A stretch of 64,000 nt of DNA, from contig VXIS01000025.1 in the NCBI GenBank assembly GCA_008704415.1, positions 124,001 through 188,000 of the forward strand. The letters are read 5' to 3'. Shown piece after piece: positions 12,001 through 24,000 of this stretch. Both the position numbers and the translations under genes were made by a program. The notes under the pieces were generated by a model that was not told where the DNA came from, made no database searches, and was given only the letters and a program-made list of their open reading frames with translations. This stretch comes from Sphaerosporella brunnea. Taxonomy: Eukaryota; Ascomycota; Pezizomycetes; Pezizales; Pyronemataceae. Position 1 is the stretch's first letter; every line of letters begins with the position of its first letter.

Positions 12001-15000
12001 GTGTTCAGTAAAGGGGATATTGCCGTTCCGCCGGCCATGCTGTACACCGAGCGACGCATCGCGCAAGCAGCAGCGGTCGAAACCCAGGAATCTTTGTCGA
12101 CGCAGCATCAGGACTTCTCAGTAGCCGGTCCTTCCACCACAGACGGCGTGGCTCTTTCCCCGGTCGAGCGACAAGACTACCGTCAGGATGCAAGCAGTCA
12201 TTGGACAGTTCCCACCTCCGAGTTCGTTCCACGCCCAGTATTGAGCCGTCGTGAAAGCCTTGCAAGCACAGCCAGCAATGTTGTCGTCGTTCCGCCGTCT
12301 ATTGTAGGCCCAACTTCATCTGGTGTAGCTTTTTTGAATGAGAGGCACCAGCAATTTATTGCCCTCACTGAGCACCAGGACTTCCGTCAAGACTCCAGCG
12401 GTCATTGGGATGTTCCGACCCCCGAGTTCATGCCCGGACACGTGGAATCGCAATTTGAGCAGCACGAGCAAGAGTACTCTCGCGAAGTGGACTCAAAGAC
12501 GCCGACGCCGCAGTACTACCCAGCGGGCGTTTCCCTCGAGGAAGCTGATGGCCCTCGTACTCCCCGCCAGCGTGCCATACAGCGCGAAAAATATGCCTCC
12601 GCCGAGCGCCGACGCTCCTCAATGGTGAGCGAAAGCACAGTTACCGACGCCTACCGCCCCTCCGAAACCAGCGCCTATCCCCGCCGCCGCGACGAAGGCC
12701 TCTCAGACACCGACTTCTCCGACTCCGAAATCTCGGAGTACGAGGAGGAGGAAGTCATGGAAAACCTCCCCGAAAATGAGGACCAGCCGGCCCTAGGCCT
12801 CCGCGGCGGAGACCGTGCTCACCATCCGCACCACCGCCGCCGCCGTCTGCGTACCGAGGAGGAGATGCAAGCCGCGCGTGCACGCCGTGACGCTCGCCGC
12901 GCGCTGAAGACCGAGGGGGAGAAGCAGGCGTCGCTGGAGCGCCGAGAGGCGAGAAGAGAGGCTAGACGACTTGAGGCTGAAGCTGCCTCTACTCAGGCAA
13001 AGTCTGCAAAGGACTCTCTGTGGAACCGCATCTTTGGCAAGAGCATTGCGCTGCCTGCAAAGCCGACGGTTTCGAAAACTGCTGCTGCTGCCATGGCGGA
13101 GCACAGTGCGAGCCGCAAAGCCTCACCGGGCGCGCAGAAGAAGAAGAGGAATTCGTCGACTGAGAGCTGGGAGGAGGTCGTTGGTGAGGTGGCGGAGAGG
13201 AAGGAAGATGCTCGAGAGGACGAAGAGGAGGATGGTGCGCCGGAAATGCTACAAAAGAGTCTCCCAGAGGAGGAGCTGCTGCGTTTGAGGGGCGGTGACC
13301 AGTTAATCAAGGAAAAGAAGAAGTCGTCCAAAGAGAAGGAAAAATCGAAGGAGAAGGCGAAGCTCATGGAAAAGGAGAAATCAAAAGCAAAAAATAAGGA
13401 AAGACCCCGCGACTTCCTCGACTACCTCGAAGAGCGAGAACGACTTTTGAACGAGAAGAAAGTACGAGAAAGGGAAGTACGCACAGCCGAGCGGCGCGAG
13501 AGGAGAGAGAAGGAGAAAGCATCGGCACAGCAGCAACAGGTTCAGGAGGAGACATCGGAGTCGGAGGGAGATTACATTGAATTGTCTCAGGAGGAGCTAA
13601 AAGCTCTCGAAGAAAAGGCGAAGACTGTGGCCGTGGCCGTTGTCGAGTCTGAGGAAGAGCCCGAAGTTGTTGTGCCCGGCGCCAAAGATCCCTACGCAGG
13701 CCTTACCAAGTCGCAGCGGAAGAAGGCACGGAAGCGTGCCAATCGTGCTGCTCTCGCACTTGCAGCCGCGGAGGTCAACAACGGAGTCGGAGCTGCTGCT
13801 ACCCACGAAGAGACCAGACGCTCTAGCTCTTCCGGCGTTATGGTGGATGTTGCGGAGGGAGAGGGAGATGCGAGCTTGGAGCAAAAGGTGAAGAAGCACC
13901 ACCACCCTGCCGATGCTGTAGTTCATCCCCCCGCCTCTTCTTTGCCGAGTGAACGCGAAACACTTGCCCTGGTGGAACAGGTAATCTTTTGATTTCCATT
14001 TGTTCCCTTTTCCCTTTCACCTTCCCTTTCATTGTTAATACTCTCTTTGATGGATATAGGCTAATATCGACGAGGAGGTTTCGGATAACAGTAGTGGTGA
14101 CGAAGAAGACGCTGACGAAGACGAAGAAGAGGAGTTTGAGTATGAAGATTTGGGGAAGTTCAGATTGAGAGATGATGTTGATGCTCATGAAGTTTTTTCT
14201 TTTGAGGACGTTTTGAAGATTAAATTACCGGAGAGTAGACCGGGGTCTCCTTGTGATGTTCCTTCTGTTTCTTTGGATCCGGAGTTTTTGGGGTCTGGCT
14301 TTGTTGTTGAGAAGGAAGAGTTTTTGCCGCCGCTTCCGCTGGCTGAGGTTAGTACATCTAATGGTTGAGGAGGAAGGCGGGTGCTGACGGTGATGTAGGT
14401 TTTTAAGACTGTTACACCTACTATTCCGCAGCTACAGCGCGGTCCAATCAGCAGCTCCGAATCTAGATTGGAAGCGAAAGAAATTTCGCGACCAGCTTCA
14501 CCAATCGAGGCAGCATTTGCAATCCACGATGGAGTCAAGGAAAGTTCTCAAACAGTGTTGTTTGAGCGCGAGGAACGGATTAGGTTGGGTCTTGGACCGG
14601 AACTGGTGCCACTGCCAAACAGTACCCCGGCTTCGCCGTATCAGCTGCCCATGCTTGAGTGGTGGAGCTTGCCGGCGCTGCCGGAGAGTAGGCCTGGTTC
14701 ACCGCTTGCTGAGGCTGCCCGTGATGACAGTGAAGAGGTGGTCGAAGGCGAATTTGTTTCGCTTCCGGGAAGTACTCTGGCTTTGCCAGAGTTGGAGAAG
14801 GAGCTTGCACCGGAGTGCATTGCACTTCCTGTCAGCAAGCCTGCCTCGCCGAGGCTACCGGAGCAGTCACAGGAGGAGGAAATTCTGATTGGAAAGGTGG
14901 AGGTTGAGCAAGAGTTTATTCCCCTTCCTGCAGAGGAATTGGAAACGGTGCCGGTTGTCGAATGTGAAAAGGAAGTTGGTCTTCGACCTGAGTTGGTTCC

Positions 15001-18000
15001 CCTGCCGGTTAGCAAGCCTGCTTCGCCAAAGGTTCAGCCACAGGTTGAAGGACAATCATCAATTGAGGCTATCCTTCAAAAGCGTGGCGGGACTGCGGTG
15101 GAGTTTGTTACACTTCCTGTTAGCCGCTCCGAGTCGAGATTGGAAACGACCCACGAACACATCAAGGAAGTTGTCGGGTCGACTTCTCCTTTTGTCCAAC
15201 CAATCGAGTCGACTCTCGCCGTCCATGACGCAGCTAAGGAGATTTCTCAAGTGCCTTCGCCTTTTGCGTTGGCGAAGGAGGACCGTCTCCGTCTCGATCT
15301 TAGGCCGGAGCTGGTTCCCCTTCCTGTCAGCCATCCTGCTTCCCCGTATGAGATGCCGCTGGAATGGTGGAGTCTTCCGTCCCTTCCCGCGAGCACGCTT
15401 AGTACTCCAGCCATTGGCCCCACCACACAGGAAACCGCCGAAGAGTCCAAACAAGTCGAGGAGATTTCACGATCCGCCTCGCCCCTCGGTTTGGGTGTCA
15501 AAATAGATGTTAAACCGGCATTGGTTCCTCTTCCCGACAGCACCGTCGGTTCACCGGAGCAGTTGCCAAAGGATGTTACTGAACATGGGGTGGATAATGC
15601 GACTATTGACACTGCTCTTCTCGGCCATAATGAGTTCGAGCAGGTTTCGCGAGCGGCTTCGCCCTTGGACATCGGGTTTGGTGGTGTCAGCTTGGATGTT
15701 CTTCGGCCAGAACTGGTTCATCTGCCTGAAAGCACCCCCAGCTCGCCTTACCAGTCGCCGATTCAATTGTGGAACCTTCCTCCTCTTCCGGAAAGTGTGC
15801 TTGGTTCACCAGCTCTGCAACTGAGAGACGAACCGGAGGTTGAGATCCCCGCCATTGCCAATGAAGAGATCGCACCATCAACGAAGAATTCGCCGGTCGA
15901 GAGTGAGGACGAGGAATACCAGCGCATCGAACTGGACCCAGAGCTTGTTGCACTTCCATCCAACGACCCCGCATCGCCTTATGAGGCTCACCTTCTGTTG
16001 GGTCTTCCGCCTCTCGTGGACAGCCCTGCTGGCTCGCCATCCTGGTTCCCCAAGGATCTCGAAGAAGAGTCGCCTGTTAAGGAAACCATCACACCTTCGG
16101 TTGCTGGTGATGTTTCAGAGCGACCCCAGCTCCAGCTGCGCCCAGTAGATATCCCTCTCCCGGAGAGCACTGAAGCCTCGCCGTATGAGCTTCCCCAGGT
16201 CCCCTGGTGGGCGCTCCCTACCCTGCCCGATAGCTCTCTCGAATCAGAGGCGCAGAGCCCGGCGCTCAGTTCACCCGTTGTCAACATTTCCGAACAACCC
16301 GAGAGTGAGGATGAAGACATCTCGCCCCTCGGCTCACCTGCGGAGGGAGGAGTTAAGCTCACCGAGAACGGCAGCGGCGGAGTCAAGCTTTACGAAAGCA
16401 AATGGCAGCGTGCAATCGCGTCCGCATTTTCGCAAGCACCAACGAGGCCAACCATGGTGTCGGTCGTCAAGGAGGTTTCGCTCCGCATGATGTTGAAGCC
16501 AGAGGATGTTCCGCTTCCACGCAGCAATCCTAGTTCGCCTTATATGCTGCCTCCAATCCCATGGTACTTGCCGCCGCTCCCTTTGAGCCGTCCCGGTTCG
16601 CCGACGTGGCTACTTGAGGATGGTACCGTTCCTCATCCTCCCAGTGGTCCCAGCACACTTTCTGCATCATCCGTTGGTCTCGCAGAGCTGTCTGAATCGA
16701 GTGCTACCTCGCCAGAGATGTTGCCGGAGAGACTGGAGCTCCCTGAAAGCGTGCCTGGAAGTCCTTGGTCGCTGTCGGAAGTGCCAAAGGATCTTCCCGA
16801 GCTACCTCAAAGTCCGTGGTATTCGCCCACTTTGGAACCGAGTCCGTTGGACGTTGACTTGCCCCCGAGCTACCCTGGGTCGCCATACAGTCTCCCCAGC
16901 CTCCCGGAGCGGCTCCCGTCGCTTCCGGAGAGCCCGCTCGAATCCCCAACTCTCCGTGCTCAGGATGTTTCCCTGCCTTCAAGCACCGGTGGTTCGCCCT
17001 ACCTGCATCCGAGCGTCCCAGATGATCTGCCGGAACTTCCGCTTAGCCCATGGTATTCGCCAACATTGGGGCCTGCCCCGCAGGACCAGAGTTTACCGGC
17101 CAGCTTGGAAAACTCGCCATACATATTGCCTGCGGTGCCCGATAATCTGCCTAGGTTACCTGGGAGCCCATGGAACTCGCCCACGCTGGGACCGGCCCCT
17201 CAAGACCTCAGTCTACCATCCACGGCCCCGAACTCGCCTTATCTCCCCCCGAATGTCCCAGGCGATCTCCCTGACCTCCCTCCCAGCCCATGGGATTCAC
17301 CAACATTGGGGCCTGCCCCGCAGGACCAGAGTTTACCGCCCAGCGGGACCAGCTCACCATACATGTTGCCCGCAGTTCCTGGTAACCTGCCCAGGTTACC
17401 TGAGAGCCCATGGAACTCGCCCACGTTGGGACCGGCCCCGCAAGACGTCAATCTGCCGCCGACGGCCCCCAACTCTCCCTACCTGCCGCCTGCCGTCCCA
17501 AGCGATCTGCCGGACCTCCCTTCCAGTCCATGGGATTCACCGACCTTTGGCCCCGCCCCACAGGATTTGAGTCTGCCATGCAGCGCATCGGCGTCTCCAT
17601 ACGTCCTGCCAGCGATCGCTGACAACCTCCCGCCGCTCCCAAACAGCCCATGGAACTCGCCCACCCTCGGCCCAAGTCCCACTGAGGTTGCACTCCCAGA
17701 CAGTGCTCCCGGCTCGCCATACCTTCTCGCATTGGTCGGCGAGGACCTCCCCGAGCTCCCTGCGAGCCCTTGGGACTCTCCCACCTTTGGACCGCGACCA
17801 ACCGAGACCGACCTGCCCATAAGCCGTCCGGATTCTCCATATCAGCTACCGCCGGTCCCTGAAGAGTTACCTGCGCTACCAAAGTCGCCATGGGATTCAC
17901 CCACGCTGGGGCCAGCACCTATTGACGTCTCTCTCCCGATCTCTCGACCCAGCTCCCCGTACGACCTCAGCGTCGTGATAGACCTTCCGCGACTCCCCGG

Positions 18001-21000
18001 AAGCCCATGGGATTCGCCCACTTTGGGCCCTGCGCCACAGGAAGTCGGACTTCCAATCTCTCAGCCGGGTTCACCATACAGTTTGGTACCTGCAGTAGAC
18101 CTTCCCCGCCTTCCAGCTAGCCCTTGGGACTCTCCTACGCTCGGGCCCGCACCGCAGGAGCTGGAGCTGCCTGAAAGTAAGGTAAATTCACCCTACCTGC
18201 CTGCCGTAGCAACGGATCTACCGCAGCTGCCAGCAAGTCCGTGGGATTCGCCTACTCTTGGACCACGGCCTCACGAAGTCCAGCTTCCTCTGAGCTCCGC
18301 GAGTTCTCCGTACCAGCTCCCGGCTGTTCCTACCGACTTACCGCAGTTGCCATCTAGCCCATGGGATTCCCCGACTCTGGGTCCAGCGCCTCAGGAGCTT
18401 GATTTGCCGAGCAGCAAGCCTAGCTCGCCTTATCAACTTCCGGAAGTGCCGGCAGATCTACCAATACTGCCTGCTTCTCCATGGGATTCTCCGGTTCTCG
18501 GGCCGGCGCCTCAGCAGATTTCGTTGCCGATTAGTACGCCGGGTTCGCCTTACTTGCTTTCTGAGCCCCCGATGGATATTCTGCTTCCTGGTTCACCATG
18601 GGATTCGCCCACGCTTGGTCCAAGGCCGATGGAAGTGCAGCTGCCGATTAGTAAGCCTGGTTCGCCATACCTGCTGCCGGACTCGAAGGCACTACCCCCG
18701 TTGCCAGCCAGTCCGTGGAACTCTCCGACTCTTGGACCGGCACCACAGGAAGTGAATCTCCCTACCAGCCAGCCGGGTTCTCCGTACCAATTGCCAGAGG
18801 TTCCGACCGATCTCGCCCTTCCTGGTTCGCCATGGGATTCGCCAACGCTTGGGCCCCGCCCAATGGAGGTGCAACTCCCAGTTAGTAAGCCTGGTTCGCC
18901 ATACTTGCTGCCTGAGAATGCCACACTCCCTCCATTGCCAGCTAGTCCATGGAATTCTCCTACGCTTGGTCCTGCGCCGCAGGATAAAACTCTCCCCGCC
19001 AGTCTGCCGCAGTCGCCTTACATACTCCCGGCGGTGCCAGCTGATCTTCCTCTACTCCCGAGCAGCCCCTGGAATTCACCCACGCTTGGACCAAGACCGA
19101 CTGAGGCCGCGCTTCCCATCAGTAGACCTGGTTCTCCCTATGTGCTTGATGACACCAGTGAGCTGCCCCAGTTGCCAGCTAGTCCTTGGCACTCGCCCAC
19201 TCTGCTTCCGCGCCCGCAAGAGAAGGATCTGCCGCTCAGCATCCCCGGCTCGCCGTATCAGCTTGCGGATATTCGCTCCGTCGAGTCTCTACCGGAGCTT
19301 CCATCCAGTCCTTGGAACTCGCCGACCCTTGGTCCGCGGCCACAGGAAATCAATTTGCCGATTAGTGTTCCTGGATCGCCGTACTTCTTGGACGACGCTT
19401 TGCTAAAGGATCTGCCAGAGCTCCCGTGCTCACCATGGGACTCACCAACGCTTGGACCTCGCCCGCAGGAAACGGCGTTACCGATCAGTAACGGTGGATC
19501 ACCATACTTGTTACCACAGGTTGGGCATCTCCCTACATTGCCACCGAGTCCATGGTATTCTCCGACCTTGTTGCCGAGGCCACAGGAGAAAGGGCTCCCA
19601 TTCAGTAAGCCTGGCTCGCCGTATTTCCTGCCCTCAGTAGTTGGGCTGCCAGCGCTGCCCCCCAGTCCTTGGTACTCGCCCACACTTGGTCCCAGGCCTC
19701 AGGACAAAGATCTACCTCTCAGCAAGCCCGGATCGCCATATTTGCTCTCGGAGCTGCAGCCCAAGGATGTACCTGCCCTGCCACCGAGCCCATGGAATTC
19801 ACCAACCCTTGGGCCTCGGCCGACGGATGTGAAGTTGCCGTTCAGCAATCCAGGATCGCCCTTCCTTCGTCCTGAGGTGGAAGGGCTTCCGGCTCTACCA
19901 CCCAGTGCGTGGAACTCGCCAACAATCGGCCCGGCACCTCAGGATGTTTGGCTCCCGATCAGCAAGCCTGGCTCTCCATACCAACTGTCGCAGCTCCAGC
20001 CGGAGGAAATTCCAGAGCTACCTTTGAGCCCGTGGAATTCCCCTACCCTTGGACCTGCGCCGCAGGCTGTTGAACTCCCGCTTAGCAAGCCGGGTTCGCC
20101 GTATCAACTGGCTGAGCTACAGCCGAGAGATGTGCCTGAGCTTCCTGCCAGCCCATGGGACTCGCCGACACTTGGACCTGCACCACAGGCGGTTGAACTG
20201 CCAGCCAGCAAACCCAATTCTCCGCTTTTCCTGTCGCAATTGCTGCCGGATGTCATTCCTCCGCTCCCTCTTAGCCCGTGGAACTCCCCGACTTTGGGCC
20301 CTGCACCGCAGGACGTCGCTCTCCCGCCGAGCCGTCCTGGATCGCCATGGTATCTTTCCGAGCTTTTGCCCAATATTGTGCCCCCGCTTCCGCCCAGTCC
20401 ATGGGATTCTCCTACGCTTGGACCGGCGCCGCAAGATGCAGAACTTCCGGAGAGCTGGCCCAACTCGCCGTTCTATCTTTCTGAGCTCTTGCCAGATTTT
20501 ATCCCCCCACTCCCGCTCAGTCCATGGCACTCTCCGACTCTCGGCCCGGCACCCCAAGATGTCGACCTCCCCATCAGCACTCCCGGTTCCCCCTACATGC
20601 TACCAGATGTCTCGAAGCAAAAGTTCCCCGAGTTGCCGCCTAGCCCGTGGGACTCTCCTACACTTGGCCCAGCTCCGCAAGAGGTCAATCTTCCGATCAG
20701 CAAGCCAGGATCTCCATACCTCCTCTCAGAGCTGCAGCCCAAAGATGTTCCCGCCCTTCCGCGGAGCCCATGGGATTCGCCGACGCTGGGCCCGCCCCCG
20801 ACCGAAATAAAACTGCCAATCAGTGTTCCAGGCTCGCCGTACTTGCTGGAGGTTGACGTGGCATCCTTACCGCCCTTGCCCAAGACCCCAATCGTCGAGG
20901 AGAAGGTGGCGGAGCCGCAACAACCAGAATTTGAGACATCATTCCCCGCTCCGCCGCCGCCTTCCGAAGCGTCTTCTGCGCCGACTAGGTCTCGTTCGAG

Positions 21001-24000
21001 AAAACTAATGCGCCGTGTTTCGTCTATCGCCAGATTGGGAAAGAAGGGGGATAAGGATGTCATCGATGAGAATGTGCCTTTGACGTTCGACGATGAAATC
21101 GCGTTTACTCGAACTTCCGCTGCCCCCAGTATTGCATCGGTTGAGGAGTTTAGGCCTATCACCCCGGTAGGCGAGGATAAGTCGTAAGTCTTGCTTTCTT
21201 TTCCTCGTTTCGGTCTACTGGATTAGTTATTGACATGTCTTAGATCGTCGGCCAGGAAGCTACTGCGGCGCATGTCCACGAAATTCGCTAAAGACAAGGA
21301 TGCCATCGATGAGAACGCGGCGTCACAATTTGACGACGAATTTACTCCCTCCCGCAAGACATCGGCGGCTCCCAGCATCGCTTCCATTGAGGATTCTAGA
21401 CCGCCTTCGTCTCCAGCTTCCGAAGACAAGCCGCCTGCACCAAAGCGCAAGGGCTCTTTCTGGACTAAGGTATGGAATATAGGACAACAAAGTCCAGGCG
21501 GTACGAATGGAAGTTTCGGCCAAAGCGAGTACCCTTTTGATCTCCCCACTCGTGCGTCCAGCTACGCGAGTGAGGGGGAAGATGTTGAAGCTGGAGTTGC
21601 GCTCCCAGAGGAGGCGGATACGGATAGCGATGACTCGGGATATCAGGATAGTGTTGAGATCAAGGATAGGGATGAGGAGGAATATCAGAGGCTTAAGGAA
21701 ATTGGGGGACATGTTATTGCGGAGGAAAAGATTGAAGGTAAGGCTTTTCAACAGTCTAGGTTTGGATTTGAACAGCTGATAGGTAGCAGTCGTGGAACGT
21801 GTCGGGGGGGTCGAGGAGGATTGTAGGAGTATTCTTGAGCCGATCATGGTAATCGGAGCCATCCAGCCATAGTTGTAATGATATCTGACCTGTAATAGGA
21901 ACTTGACGATGAACAAATTGAAGAAACGGAGATCTCCGGTGTGGCTTTGGAGCAGAAGTCCGACGAGCAGCTGCCTACACATTCCGAGGACGCGACATCA
22001 GTACCAAAGGAACCAACAGTTACCACAGTTTCGAAACAACCATCAAAGACTGATCTCGTCGAGGAACGCATTCAACCTGGCAGCGCTACACAAGCAAAAC
22101 CGCAAGTACTGCTCGGGTTCGACAATTTTGCGGCAGAAACACTCACTACACTCTCTGCCGTCACTGCCACCACCGCCACAGCTACTACATCTCCTGTCGT
22201 CCGGGCGAAATCACCATTCACAGAACGATCACCATCAGAGCCGCTCTCTTCCGAGGAGGAAGCGCCGACGCCATCCGGTGGGGTCCCTCTTACCAAAGAG
22301 GCGACTCCAAAACTACTACCATCACCGTTCGAAAAGCACCACGTATCCGACTATTTCTCTCCATTCGCGGGACCCCTTCTTCCTCCTTCTACTGGAGCCG
22401 CCGTAGAAACACTACCCGCCACCAAATCCGCCCTCCCCAGTAAGGCGCCCTACCATTGGCTCGCGAATCATCTAACTAAACTAGACCCTGCAGCCGAACC
22501 ACGATCGGAGCTCTCGGAGGAGCCAGGGGCACAGCAGCAGCAATTCAGCACTGTAACTGAAACCACCGAGGATCTTGGTAAGTCCAATTCACCATCACCG
22601 CCGCGGCGCGACAGTTCTTCCTCCTTCACCGGGACCACCGTCACCCCCTCGTCCGACGAAGAGGGCCTCACAGTATCCGTCGAAGCTGACCCGGAGTACC
22701 AAATATCAGTTCGGCGCGTATCGGGGCTTTCCGAGAGCACTCGCAGGGACTCCATCGAGATCAGCGTTTCGCGGCCATCCCTCCTTCGCGATTCCATCGA
22801 CTCTCTACAATCCGACTTCTCCGGGACCAAAGACCAAGACGAAAGCAAAGAAGAGCTACAGCTCTCCACGTCTGCCCCTACTCCAGAACCCCGGGAACCA
22901 GCCCGCAAGAAGTCACGCGAGAGTATCTTCGGCGGACCTCTACCGCAGGAACCAAAGGAGGAGCCGAAGGAAGAAACAGTCGTCCCGGCCTCCACCTTCT
23001 CACAAGGCTTCTTCAAAGCCCCACGCCGCCACAACTCCCTCCAAGCCCTCCCATCCGCGCGCCCCTCCTCCTTCACCCTTCCCCCCATCTCCGAAGTCGT
23101 CTCCCCCGCCACCGAGAAGCCGCCTCCAGTCAAGCAGCTGCAGCGCTCCTACTCGGTCATTTCCGAAAACTCCTACTTCCCCACCTCTGCCCCGGCCCCT
23201 CTCCAGCGCGCCAACACCTTCATCACAAGCGCCGACATCCTCAGCCGCTTGCACTCCGGGCCTCCGCGCCAACGAGCCACTCGCACCCCGGACTACGGCA
23301 CCAACAGCGACGGCGAAAAAATGCAAGTTCTCAAGCGAGGCGAGCGGAGCGGCAGCGGCCAGCAACGACCCCCGAGTCTTCGCCGCGTTGGCTCCGCGCT
23401 AAACTCCCCACGGAACTCCAGCGAACACGTCATTTTCGGCGAACGCTATGCCACTCCCGTGGACTTGACCCGCGACGACGTGGATGTGCTAGAGGCCTGG
23501 GGTGCCCGCGCTCCAGAACCAACGTCCCCGACGCGGCCACCAAGCATAGAGCGCATCCGGACCATCAAGGTTAACAAGCTCGAGGAACAAGTCGGTACGC
23601 TCAGCACCGAGAACAGCACTCTCCTCCAAAAGAACTTATCCCTCAAAAAGACGCTTTCGGATGCGCAGAAGGAGCACAAAGATACCGAAGCGGCGCTGAA
23701 CCTCAAGCTAGAAGATGCGCAGAAGGTGCTGGCGGATAAAAAATCCGAGATCGAAGAGCTGACGAAGAAACTTGCGTGGTACCAAGAAGAAGTAGCGCGG
23801 CTTACTTCCACGAATGAGGCACTAGTCGAAAACAACAACGGCCTCGTCAAAAACAACAAGTCTCTCACAGCCGCCTACAAGCTTTCGCAGGCCAATTACA
23901 AGGCACGACTGGAGGCGAAGACAGCCGCGTTAGCCGAGCTGTCAAAAGAGCACTCGGATCTGCAAGCGCGGTACGCGCAGCTCGAAATCAGCAGTAACGC

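Noticed and set aside
16614..17570. 318-codon + frame inside the proline repeat array
   Set aside because: An Arg/His/Pro-rich out-of-frame reading of the repeats. The true frame gives the regular 40-residue units.
22578..22614. Possible intron with perfect GTAAGT donor in the last exon of the giant gene
   Set aside because: The nearest acceptor gives a 37 bp intron, too short, and the coding frame continues without stop.
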